A DNA stretch of 14,260 bases, taken from contig ML977015.1 of the NCBI GenBank assembly GCA_010015675.1, positions 1 through 14,260 of the forward strand, given 5' to 3'. The notes beneath the pieces were generated by a model. It ran no database searches. It was not told the DNA's origin and saw nothing but the letters and a program-made list of their open reading frames with translations. Origin of the DNA: Byssothecium circinans (Eukaryota; Ascomycota; Dothideomycetes; Pleosporales; Massarinaceae). Below, one piece after another: positions 1 through 8,409 of the stretch (its first letter is position 1; every line of letters begins with the position of its first letter). A program made the position numbers and the translations under genes.

Positions 1-1
1 G

Positions 2-67
2 GAGGCTAGTACTCAGTTTATCATGTCAAGTAGTGATGCGGACGATAATGGCGATGAAGTTGAGTGA
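2..67 (+). CDS. C-terminal tail of a transposase-like protein (partial)
   Basis: An open frame enters from the left edge and ends at TGA 65-67, giving 21 residues. The visible tail is rich in Ser, Asp and Glu (SSSDADDNGDEVE). An acidic Ser/Asp-rich C-terminus is plausible for fungal pogo-type transposases, and the right-hand element also has an SSSDSDS run near the window end. The fragment is too short for a family call by itself; the assignment rests on the 17-bp repeats and AT-rich end that follow. It could also be the end of an unrelated gene. Confidence 0.3.
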   Translation, partial: EASTQFIMSSSDADDNGDEVE

Positions 68-87
68 GTTGGTGTTGCCAAGGAATC

Positions 88-121
88 GTGGGCGGTTCGG
101 TGGTGTGGGCGGTTCGGTGGT
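88..121 (+). repeat. Tandem pair of perfect 17-bp direct repeats
   Basis: The unit GTGGGCGGTTCGGTGGT occurs twice with no spacer (88-104 and 105-121). It lies between the coding tail and the AT-rich end of the putative pogo-type element. A pair with the same 17-bp period but a different sequence lies at 12973-13005. By position these are candidate transposase-binding sites (inference). Confidence 0.85.
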
Positions 122-519
122 GCTTTACGTTATCTTATAAGTTAGAATAAGATATAAAGAATCTACTAAGCCTATTTAGAAATTTATTAGACTTTTTTCT
201 ATAGAATAGTACTCTAAAGAAGATTGCTTGCGCATAGACCACTTTGGTGGCGCGCTAACTACTTATGCCAGATACCATAGTAATTCTATGCAACGGGCCA
301 TTTCGCATGAAATACAGATCATGGCGACGTGTTCCTGCTTCGAGATGTAGCGAAACTGCGACGACGACGACTCATGTAGTAGGATACCTGCCCGGTGTGC
401 AAATGTCAGCGCTTGCGGGGAGACCAGCGCTAACGTTAGCGCCATCTTCGAAATCTTTTCTCGTTTCACAGCGCGCACCCAACATCCCCACCACGAACAC
501 GCCTATCTTAACAGCAGTC

Positions 520-928
520 ATGCCCATTTCCAAGAAAGCTAGGGTATGTGACGCGCTGCTCGAGCCTCCGCGAAGGTGAAGAACGTCTCGCTTACCCGCT
601 CTCCCGTAGGTCCAGCGCGAGCACAAGGCGGCCGAGAAGGCTGGCACCCGCGCACCGGTCAAGGCCAATGGTCTTCCGGTCAAGGCTCCCAAGCCAACTT
701 CTCTTGTATGATTGTATCTAATCCCAAACGTCCTCATGCCTCGTGCTCTCGAGTCACCAAAGAAAAGGGCGGCATGACACTGCTAACATGTCCGGTTGGG
801 CGGTATAGTGCCAAAACTGCCGCAAGGAAATGGTCTCCACCAATAAGACGCAGTTGATGGATCATGCGTTGACCCACGATCAGAAGTCGTGGACGAAGGA
901 GAAATGCTTTCCTAACGACTTCTCTTGA
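520..928 (+). CDS. Small zinc-binding protein, At2g23090/zf-met2-like (three exons, 79 aa)
   Basis: The gene joins exons 520-543, 610-705 and 809-928. Intron 1 (544-609, 66 bp) starts GTATGT and ends TAG. Intron 2 (706-808, 103 bp) starts GTATGA, has a GCTAAC branch-point match at 782-787 and ends TAG. Both are phase 0 and the spliced frame is open to TGA at 926-928. The product starts MPISKKAR, has a Lys/Ala/Pro-rich middle (residues 9-40), then a zinc motif CX2C-X14-HX3H (Cys41, Cys44, His59, His63) and ends KCFPNDFS. This layout (basic N-terminus, one Cys2His2-like finger, CFP near the end) fits small eukaryotic zinc-binding proteins of the 4F5/At2g23090 type, whose role is poorly known. 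The frame is open upstream, but the start at 520 gives the expected lysine-rich N-terminus. No lesion is visible, and splicing has not been tested. Confidence 0.8.
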
Positions 929-1889
929 ATGCGATACCCTAGGTTAGAAAGGCAATACTTTGTATTCGACACATTCCTCTCACAGCGATTGTGAGCAGCC
1001 TGCGGGACTGGATGATACGTAACATCCAGCGCAACTTTTGAGGGACATCAGCCTCCACATTGTTCCTTTTCACGTGGACCGACACAGGGCTGACTCCACG
1101 GCCCGCTCAAGCTGTGATAACTCAATTCAATTCCTGTCAATATATTCTGTGATCTTACATGCGAGGTCTTGTCCCAGTGGAAACGCCTCCAACCAGTGTC
1201 TGTACATTGACTCGCAGACACTTCCTTTACTTCCAAGAAACCTTGATCCCATCATCAACATCGAGAGGTCTACAAACCCTACCTCAAAGCCACGGTCGAT
1301 GCAAATGTGCCTCTCACAGAATCATGCTTTATCTCGTACTATCGGAGGCTGCTTACGCATGGCTACTAGCAAGTGTGCATCCCTGCACTCTATCTGGACA
1401 CAGCACAAACTGGTGCGCATCTTCGTGCCCATGCGAGCCAAAGTTCGGACGAGCCATGGCCCGGTCTGCTCAGCAGCCGTGATTCTAATCTTCTGCGAAG
1501 CCCACTCGTCAATTCCATTCATCAGGGCAGTTCTCTCACAACCACAACCCTGACATGTCCGGTACATTGAACCTAAAGCTACTACCTACCACGCCGCCCA
1601 TATCTCTTGGTTAATTGTATACTTCCTCGGATGATGTTAATTAAGTGCCGGATTCCTATCGTCTTCGGGGCTCACTCAACACTCGGCTGGTTCGTCGTTG
1701 CATCAGCCATACCGTCCACTGGCCCTGTGGCGAGGACTATGCGTACGATCATCGCATTGATGGCATGGGGGGGCGGGAGTGTTCACGCCGGCGATGTGCA
1801 CACTGCCACGGCTAAATGATTGCACAGGCCAGAAGAGGCTACTGATTCCATTTCTCAGGGCCCAAAGGCACGATCCCACAAGCAGTCGC
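929..1889. other. Intergenic stretch, no gene supported
   Basis: Several open frames of 60-170 codons overlap on both strands, but none shows a recognisable domain, signal peptide or convincing intron structure. A frame at 1607-1819 has a hydrophobic run followed by a Gly-rich turn and could be a relic of a membrane protein, but this is too weak to call. The first tens of bases are probably the 3' UTR of the zinc-binding gene. The hAT element is inserted at the right border. Confidence 0.5.
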
Positions 1890-1897
1890 TTGCCTGG
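1890..1897. repeat. 8-bp target-site duplication, left copy
   Basis: TTGCCTGG directly precedes the left terminal inverted repeat and is repeated exactly at 4956-4963 after the right one. Eight bases is the standard duplication length of hAT transposons, so this fixes both insertion borders. Confidence 0.95.
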
Positions 1898-1915
1898 CAG
1901 ACTTGGCAACAATCA
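1898..1915 (+). repeat. hAT left terminal inverted repeat
   Basis: CAGACTTGGCAACAATCA, an exact inverse match to 4938-4955. Confidence 0.95.
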
Positions 1916-2035
1916 GTCTGAAAAAGTCAGACTGATTGTTTGATTGCTTTGTAAGCAATCAGTCAAACAGTCTGAAGGGCTCTAATTATCCAATCAAACA
2001 GTCTGAAAGTTGCCAGACTGATTGATTGATTGGCT
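1911..2035 (+). repeat. hAT left subterminal repeats with two perfect hairpins
   Basis: Two perfect inverted repeats lie here. AATCAGTCTGA (1911-1921) pairs with 1927-1937 across a 5-base loop. TGATTGCTT (1941-1949) pairs with 1953-1961 across a 3-base loop. Further copies of CAGTCTGAA and AATCA follow, and GTTGCCAGACTGATTG at about 2008-2023 resembles an inverted, degenerate copy of the terminal repeat. Arrays of short subterminal motifs in hAT elements are known transposase-binding regions; that role here is inferred. Confidence 0.8.
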
Positions 2036-2268
2036 AAATATAGCCTTTTTTCTTGTGGATTTAGTGGATAAATCGATGTCAATATATAGCCTAAAGTCGC
2101 GATACTTTTTTGGTGTTAAGGTTTTAGAGAGCGAAAAATCTAACGCCTTACCTAAATAGGCAGCTCTACCCAAACTTTCAACGACACAGCTTCCGCTATT
2201 AACACCTAGCTACTTCCACCTATACTCTCCACTCTACGCGCCCTCCCACATCTACGCTGCTCTATAGT

Positions 2269-4772
2269 ATGAACAGAAACGCGAAAAGAGTCTTTAGCGA
2301 GCGTGTTACACGCGCAAACCGCAAAAATACGGCCCCGATATCGCCCTCCCTTGCTCCCAAACTCGATGACGAGCCCGATGAAGTCCAACTAATAGATGAC
2401 GATAATCGCGACGAGCAATTCAACGGCATTGAGTGGAGACGTGTCCCACACCTACAGCGACGAGAAGAGGACAGCAAGAGAGGCTTTACAAGCTAGATAT
2501 ACGAATACGGGTGGCCTCTGTGGCATAGCAGGAAGCAAAAGAGGTGGTGGCTCTGCAAATATTGTCATATCCATAAAATGCCGCGTGGCGAATATGACGT
2601 ACACACATTAACTTCCTCTGCTGGTATACACCTCTCTACTAACACTCCAGGCCACGGATTCAATAAGGATGGGCCAATAAGCTTTAACCTGCCACCAAGT
2701 ACAAGCTCGATCGTCCATCAGTTACAATGGAATGGTGTTGAAGTATCACAGAAGCTGGCAAATGAGATGGCATCAAGCTTCTCACAGAAGCGATTCCAGG
2801 ACGCGCTTATTGACTGGATAGTCGCCGATAACCAGTCGCTCCGAGTCGTAGAAACTGCTGCCTTCCGCCAGCTAATTGAAGCTGCTAATCCTATTGCAGA
2901 GCAGTCAGTTTGGCGGAGTCACAATTCTCTCAGCCGCCATATCCTAAGCGAATACCACGCGATGATCCCGGCCGTTACGCAACACCTGAAGAAGGCCCGA
3001 TCCCTTATCCATATATCCTTTGACAATTGGACTACGTATGGCGGCAAGCGCGCTCTCACTGGGATATGTGTACATTATCTGGACGAGCAGGGCGACATTC
3101 AGGACTATGTGCTTGGGCTACCGCAGCTCTACGGCCGCCACTCTGGTGAGAACATTGCCCACATTGTAAGTGAGACTCTCCAGATCTTTAATATCAACGA
3201 ATCGCGACTTGGCTACTTCGTGCTTGATAACGCGACGAATAACGACGCAGCTGTCAACGCGCTGGCTACACAGTACAACTTCTGGGCGCCCCATCGACGA
3301 CTCCGCTGTACATGTCATATCCTCAACCTGAGCGCTCAATTAGTGATATGGGGCAAAGATAAGGAAGCCTTTAAGAACGAGGACTCAAATTTATAGGTAA
3401 AACTAAGCGTCTAGCCTCCTCACTTTCCTGCCGCCTGCTAACTACTTGCTAGGAAGAAGAAGCGTTTCTCAATGAGTGGCGAAAGTACGGCCTGATTGGT
3501 GTACTGTTTGATATTATCGCGTCTATCTGTACCTCGCAAACCTGAGAGTTATTTGAGAAGCTACAAGTTCAGGAGGCCAAGCAGCTAGGCAAGTCATTAT
3601 TAGAGACTTATGAGCTTATACGCCCTGTCAAGACTCAGTAGAACTCCTATTACAGGGCCATAGAGCGAGCTACCCAGCTTCACGGTCCTATCGACGACTA
3701 CACCCATATAAAGATTGACGAGGCTAGAGTAGAGGCGGCCTCGCAGCGTCGCAATACACAATTGCAGCGCGCTAAGCCTAGGTTATTCATACAAGAAGGA
3801 GGATTGACGGCTAAGGACTGGGCGACGATTAGCGAATACATCAAGCTGCTAAGTCCATTTGAAGAAGCTACAAAGCTACTAGAGGGCAGAGGCCACGTCG
3901 GCCGCCATGGAGCTATCTGGGAAGTAGTTATTACTTTCGAGTGGCTTCTTGACGAGCTTGAAGAGCAGAAATCACGACTTGAAAAGGTGGACTTCAGCGA
4001 TCCTGATGCCCCAGAGGATCACCTGGCAGTCAACATCAATCTAGCCCATGCGAAGTTGGCTGAGTACTACCAGAAGTTTGACGACTCACTAATACACTAC
4101 ACCGCAACGATCCTCCATCCACACTATAAGCTCCATCTAGAAGCTTTGTGGAGTGTACCAGATGACTACAACAAGGAGAAAAATGGCCCTCATCATAAGA
4201 GAGACTGGTTGCTGAATAACCACAAGGGCTTCATGAAGCTATACAGATCTTATCGGGAGAAGCTGACAGCTAAGTCGGGCAGGAGCTCTCCCAGCGATCC
4301 ACGCCCAGCTAAAAAGCCACGTATATCAGCATCTGCTAGCCGCTCAGCCTTTCTCGAAAACTCTATGAAGGCAGCTCTCCGTCAAGTAGAGGAGGCCCTT
4401 GAGGATGAATACGAAGTCTGGAAGCGCCAAACACCACTTACAGAGGACGATCCGCTTTCGCTCAATCCTATCAAGTACTGGCTTCTTCAGGAGAAGCAGT
4501 TTCCTACGCTGTCTAGGCTTGCGCTCGATATTTACTCGATACCAGCCTCCTCTGCTGACTGTGAGAGGATGTTCAGTGAGCTTGGAGACCTCTTAGGCCC
4601 TCGACGCCTGCGTATGAAGCCCAATCTCATCTCCACCCTACAGTCGGTTAAGTCCTGGAGGAGAGCAGGCATCAAACGTTTGGCAACTACCAACGCTTCT
4701 ACTACTTTGGAGACCTCTCTTGACGACTTAAGCAAAATCGAAGCTCAACTAGAGCAGTTTGAGTATAGGTAA
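2269..4772 (+). pseudogene. hAT transposase (two exons), four in-frame stop codons
   Basis: Exon 1 is 2269-3396. The intron is 3397-3452 (56 bp, GTAAAA start, GCTAAC branch point, CTAG end). Exon 2 is 3453-4772. Reading through stops gives 815 codons, a normal fungal hAT size. Features in order: a BED-type zinc finger with CX2C at residues 96 and 99 and His at 121 and 128; first catalytic Asp in SFDNWTTYGG (about 252); second Asp in VLDNATNND (about 320); the CTCH box; LLEGRGHVGRHGAIWE; and a C-terminal hAT dimerisation region with SSADCERMFSE (Glu about 747, likely third catalytic residue). In-frame stops are TAG 2494-2496, TAG 3394-3396, TGA 3543-3545 and TAG 3639-3641. Each is explained by one C-to-T or G-to-A change. 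The conserved TRWNS-type box reads TQ-stop-NS, as two G-to-A changes would give. No frameshift was found. Confidence 0.9.
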
Positions 4773-4781
4773 CGCAAACAA

Positions 4782-4937
4782 GCAATCAATCAGTCAATCA
4801 ATCAGTCCAAAAGCCACGTACTCTGTCAAACAGTCAAACAGTCTCAATTCACGCTGAAAAGCTTGGCAGTCAAACAAACAGTCCAGCGGCCTCGAAAACG
4901 CAGTCAAATAGTCCGTACGCTCTCTGGACTGACTGTT
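4782..4937 (+). repeat. hAT right subterminal repeat zone
   Basis: Seven CAGTC motifs and one TAGTC variant occur on the + strand in about 150 bp, mixed with CAATCA and CAAACA units, followed by a GGACTGACTG stretch before the inverted repeat. Density and motif type match the left end. The TAGTC variant is what C-to-T decay of a CAGTC unit would give. Confidence 0.75.
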
Positions 4938-4955
4938 TGATTGTTGCCAAGTCTG
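4938..4955 (-). repeat. hAT right terminal inverted repeat
   Basis: TGATTGTTGCCAAGTCTG, the exact reverse complement of the left terminal repeat. Confidence 0.95.
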
Positions 4956-4963
4956 TTGCCTGG
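4956..4963. repeat. 8-bp target-site duplication, right copy
   Basis: TTGCCTGG, identical to 1890-1897. Removing one copy and the element restores an uninterrupted host sequence. Confidence 0.95.
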
Positions 4964-5458
4964 TATCAAATCTGTGAGTTGCTTTGCCGCCGCCTTGCCT
5001 GATAGAAAAATTACGTCGTGCAGATCAAGGTGCCACGGCTCATGCTCCTTGGTGGCATTCGATTACATCCTGCAGAAATACCATGAAACGTGTGCTGCAC
5101 CTCTATGGCTCAGTCCGTCTATAATTATTGATATGCACGCAGTCATACGGCGTAGCAGACAAGCTTTGACGTCTCGCCCGAGAGTGTCGGTTTCGATTCA
5201 ATAAACTTTATTTTTCACTAGGATGAGCTGGCAGCAAGACTGACGATGATTGAATTCCCCAGAGATGGTTGTGTGTTTTAATCTACCAGGCAGCATTGTC
5301 TACGATGCCACAGAGCCAAGATAAGACAAAAAGTCTTGTGAAGAGGATTTAGAGACACTAAGATAAATCGGCGGAGCAGTTTCTCAAAAGTATGATATGG
5401 TACACCGCACTGTGCTCACATTTAATGACCGAGATGTTGGCTAACGCCGCCTGCCAGG
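4964..5458. other. Intergenic stretch, no gene supported
   Basis: A frame starting inside the hAT end runs to 5204 but has no recognisable feature. AATAAA at about 5200-5205 could be a chance polyadenylation-like signal. The last part (about 5395-5458) may hold the decayed N-terminus of the methyltransferase relic that follows, but no start could be chosen. Confidence 0.4.
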
Positions 5459-5740
5459 GGAGAACACATTCACCATGGCTATTCCAAGTCGCCAACGGAT
5501 ACAAACGAGCAGGCCCATCTCTATCAAGTTATTTTACTCGCTGAGTCTTCGGGAGTTTCCGTAGCGTCTAGGGTGCTGGACGCGGGGTGCGGCACTGGCG
5601 GGTCCGCCAGATACCTCGCTTGAGAACGAGGTCGTAAGGTAGCAGCTAACACCAACAGTTACCGTCAAGTCGAATTGGCGCGCGAATTGACGGAAACAAT
5701 GCGGCCACTTTCGGGGTCACAACCATCGATGCTGAGCAGC
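5459..5740 (+). pseudogene. Class I SAM-dependent methyltransferase fragment (tocopherol/sterol-methyltransferase-like)
   Basis: A single frame from 5459 reads GEHIHHGYSKSPT, a motif typical of UbiE/gamma-tocopherol and sterol C-methyltransferase-like enzymes. It then reads VLDAGCGTGGSARYLA (about 5570-5620), the glycine-rich SAM-binding motif I. TGA at 5621-5623 interrupts an expected ARERG stretch, which fits CGA to TGA. The frame continues with YRQVELARELTE (about 5659-5694), resembling the post-motif helix of this group. About 90 residues survive of a family usually 270-380 long. The start, the rest of the SAM fold and any introns are missing or unrecognisable. The frame stays open to 5893 but similarity is lost after about 5740. 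Together with the neighbouring polyketide synthase and O-methyltransferase relics it suggests a tailoring enzyme of a lost metabolite cluster. Confidence 0.75.
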
Positions 5741-5826
5741 ACCGATTTCGTGCAATTGCCCTACTCCGCCTCCTCTGCGAACACTGACACCGGCGCCGTA
5801 GGCAAGCGTTGGTACAGCCTGAGTAG

Positions 5827-6171
5827 CGATCAGCCGTCCAGAAGTATATACTGCGGAGATTCAGCAAGCTCCCAGGCTACTTTGGCAACATAAGTGATGG
5901 CATAGCGGACGCCGCACCGCTCCGAGAGGCCGAGTCAGCGGACGAGCTTGTCTAAGTGGTCGTTAAGACCCTCTTCAAGCGGCTGGTACGGACGTTGTCG
6001 GCAAGATTCAAGGACGTCGACACGCGCTTGGCACTTCACTCGCAAGACGTTGACTCGCTGATCGCTGTCGAACTCCGCACCTGGCTAAGCAAGGAGTCCG
6101 TGGCGGATGAGTGGGAAGGCAATCGCAGCCGTCAGGGAACTAGTAGTCAAAACGAGTCAGGCCAAGATTAA
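5827..6171 (+). pseudogene. 3' end of a highly reducing polyketide synthase: KR tail and acyl-carrier domain (relic)
   Basis: The frame reads FSKLPGYFG (about 5860-5886), resembling the region after the ketoreductase of fungal reducing PKSs. An acidic linker follows, then an acyl-carrier domain: VKTLFKRLVRTLS, DVDTRLALHSQ and DVDSLIAVELRTWLSKE (about 6050-6094). The Ser of DVDSL is the expected phosphopantetheine site; the usual residue before VDSL is Gly. TAA at 5953-5955 fits CAA to TAA just before the carrier domain, and TAG at 5824-5826 closes the frame upstream. The frame ends at TAA 6169-6171. All upstream PKS domains (KS, AT, DH, ER) are absent from the window, and the frame differs from that of the methyltransferase fragment before it. 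This is a detached 3' remnant, not a working synthase. Confidence 0.8.
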
Positions 6172-7034
6172 TAGTAAGGATGCTAGGAAGTTAGACAGGT
6201 CCAGGTCATGTTTGGAAACCTTGTATCTTGGATAAGGCTATACCCTGCTGCGTAGGAACAGTTTAGCCGCACGACTGAAGTGCAGGCTTAGTTGAGCTGT
6301 AGTATTGACATATCGATAAGATCAACATTTGGGTCGAGAGCCATCACCTAGCACGCTACTCCTGTCGCAGAAGAAGTGCGCTCTGCACCACTACATCGTA
6401 ATAGTACTATTTGACTCTTCAAGCTTCTGTTTTGGAGGGTGTTTATAGATCTTTCGAAAGATTCGCATTTGCGAGACAGGTGGGTGTACGCAATACGTTG
6501 ACAGCTAAGAAAGGCATGAACTTCAGCCAAGAGACAAGCTTCTGAACGGCAGTCATACACGTGTGTTCGCTAGAGTGAGAGGGATGAGAATGAGTGGAAT
6601 CGCTGAGCAGGGTTACGTAAGCCTGCGCCGTAATCCTATCATCTCGCCATCGAGCTCCTCAACAACCCTCCGTCCTTGCAATATTACTCGGACAGTGCTT
6701 GCAGTGGGTCAAGTTACGACCTGGGTTTGGACGGATTCAAACGGCAAAAAGATCAACGCTCGCCAGCATAGTCGGTGCAACTGGCATCCCTACCACATCC
6801 CGTTCAAAGGTACCCAAAATTTGCCCCAATCATCACCAGACCCGTGTTCAGAAAACGCATTTATAACTCTGATAGATATCAGTCTTGGAATTGGTGTCAT
6901 CGGCGCTTCCACTGACGTATATCAGGACCGAGATCAACAGTACTAGTGAACTCAAGACCTGGTAATTAGGTTGCCCGGATCCGTCCGTAACTCAAGCGAT
7001 CCATCAAATATACGTGAAGTCTTAGTAAAAAAGT
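6172..7034. other. Intergenic stretch, no gene supported
   Basis: One + strand frame (6563-6946, 127 codons) has no recognised domain and no useful context. The stretch may include the former promoter of the O-methyltransferase relic at its right end. No RNA gene or repeat was seen. Confidence 0.45.
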
Positions 7035-8409
7035 ATGGATGCCATCTTGGACACCGCTACCGAAGAGGTACATAGGGTCGCGCAGACTATCGACGACGGT
7101 TTGAGACGGCGTACAATCGATAAACTGAGAAGCCTTCAATATCCCCTCGAGACTCCAAAAGAGACCAAGCAAAGACTCATATACGCAGTAAGTAAAACTC
7201 CTCATGTCAGTCACGACATATTTAAAGATGGTGCAGGGTCTTCATACGGCTTCAATTCGTGTCGGTCTTGATCTGAAAATCTTCAACAAGCTGGTAGAGG
7301 CCGATCGTCCGTTGAAGCTTGACGAGCTGGCCGAGACCACCGGTGCCGATTCTGGCTTGCTTGGTTAGCTTTGAAAAATTATTATCCTGAATGAAACACT
7401 GATGTTGTAGTTGCAGGACGCATACTCCGTCATCAAGCTTCTCTCGGAATGATTCGGGAAACGTCCCAAGATACATTTACCGATTCTCAGACAACAAGGA
7501 ACCTTTCAAATGCGGATATCCAAGCTGGACTGAAATTCTCGTAAGTCGATAGCTTTCTTGACAAGTTTGCAACTCCCAGAATTGTTCTCAACATCTTCCA
7601 CACAGTGCCGATGTTCTTGATCCCGCTTATGCAGCCACTCCGTCATTTCTGGCGGCCCGGTCCTACCGAAACCCGACTGATCTGCACGACACACCCTTTA
7701 ACACATCTTGGGCTACGGAACTTACGCTATGGGATTGGCTCGCGGAGCATCCGGAGCATCGCACACACTTCAACGCGTTTATGAACGCGCAACGTTCAAG
7801 TGTAAAGGATTGTTTCTCTATCCTCGCACCGAACAAGGAAGTTCATCAGTTGCCAGCGGAGAAGCCATTCTTTGTTGATGTTGGAGGTGGTACGGGACAA
7901 TAGTGCATTGTACTGAAGGAAATATAGCCGGATATGAATGGCAAGGTCGTGCTACAGGATCTTCCGAGTGTGGTGAATGACGTTAAGCTTCCTGAAGGAA
8001 TCGATGTGATGGCGTATAACTTCTTTACAAAGTAGCTAATTATAGGTAAGAATTTATTATAATAGGTTTGAGGGTCTGCTGATGTGAGATAGGCGCGAGG
8101 TACTACTACCTCCGGGCCATCATGCATGATCACGCTGATGAAGAGTGTTAGGAGATTTTGAAGAATATTGTAGATGCTATGACTCAGGAGTCTACTCTCT
8201 TGTTGGACGAGATAGTGGTCCTAGATGAGAATGTGGATTGGTTTGTAACTTAGACGGATCTGGCGATAATGGTGCAATTTTCGTTAACGGAGCGCACCGA
8301 AGGACAATGGCACAAATTGCTTTCCGAAGCAGGATTAAAGGTTGAGAGCATCAAAACGTACACATATTCATTCTGGTTGAGTATTATTGCCGCGAGAAAA
8401 TATACTTAA
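7035..8409 (+). pseudogene. Fungal O-methyltransferase (sterigmatocystin/aflatoxin OMT-like), five in-frame TAG stops
   Basis: The proposed exons are 7035-7187, 7237-7363, 7417-7540, 7606-8045 and 8093-8409. The introns are 49, 53, 65 and 47 bp, all GT-AG. Together they encode 386 codons, the usual family size. The N-terminal dimerisation and winged-helix region reads VGLDLKIFNKLVEADRPL, then LLGRILR and SLGMIRETSQDTFT. SAM motif I is FFVDVGGGTGQ, followed by VVLQDLPSVV and the catalytic-His region RAIMHDHADEE (family MHDW; the Trp is His here). The C-terminus has LLLDEIVVLD, ERTEGQWHKLLSEAGLKV and the stop TAA 8407-8409. In-frame TAGs lie at 7901, 7925, 8033, 8149 and 8251, and most fit CAG to TAG. 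At 8033 TAGCTA stands where family members read Gln-Pro, as two C-to-T changes would give. Acceptors of introns 1 and 2 were chosen by spacing to the family; alternatives lie 6-9 bases upstream. Confidence 0.88.

Larger units (their letters stand above)
1..200 (+). mobile_element. Probable right end of a pogo/Fot1-type DNA transposon, truncated by the window edge
   Basis: The stretch has three parts in order: a short acidic coding tail (2-67), a tandem pair of 17-bp repeats (88-121), and an AT-rich end (122 to about 200). This is the mirror image of the left end of the pogo-type element at the other end of the window, which has an AT-rich block, a 17-bp repeat pair and then the coding region. 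On the minus strand the AT-rich block holds ATAAAT (182-187) followed by a CTAAATAGG-like run; the right-hand element has ATAAAT (12913-12918) followed by CTCTAAAAGG. The distance from that block to the repeat pair is about 60 bp in both. The outer boundary and the TA target duplication cannot be fixed without the other end. The element class is inferred from this architecture. Confidence 0.4.
1898..4955 (+). mobile_element. Complete hAT-superfamily DNA transposon (3,058 bp), transposase mutated
   Basis: Perfect 18-bp terminal inverted repeats (CAGACTTGGCAACAATCA) bound the element, and a perfect 8-bp target duplication (TTGCCTGG) flanks it. The CAG start and 8-bp duplication are classic hAT features. 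Inside is a two-exon transposase gene (2269-4772) with BED-finger, hAT catalytic and C-terminal dimerisation regions. Both subterminal zones are dense in short CAGTC/GACTG and CAATCA motifs. The ends are intact, so a transposase supplied in trans might still mobilise it, but its own transposase has four in-frame stops. Perfect identity of the inverted repeats and target duplication suggests a fairly recent insertion, while the stops fit RIP after insertion. The host site (around 1890) carries no recognised gene. Confidence 0.95.

Noticed and set aside
1038..1553. 171-codon + strand open frame with overlapping minus-strand frames
   Set aside because: No domain, signal, repeat or family-like motif is visible, and antisense and shifted frames of similar length overlap it; likely chance.
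786..1563. ACATGTCCGGT shared at 786-796 and 1553-1563
   Set aside because: An 11-base match with no similarity on either side is compatible with chance.
1607..1819. Hydrophobic, Gly-rich 70-codon frame that faintly resembles a transporter segment
   Set aside because: Too short, with no diagnostic motif and no continuation on either side in any frame.
6563..6946. 127-codon + strand frame between the PKS relic and the O-methyltransferase
   Set aside because: No recognisable family or motif; composition is unremarkable and there is no supporting intron or promoter context.
7188..7227. Shorter version of O-methyltransferase intron 1 ending before the ATG at 7228
   Set aside because: It gives a 40-bp intron and three extra residues against the family spacing; the acceptor at 7236 fits better, though the choice is not proven.
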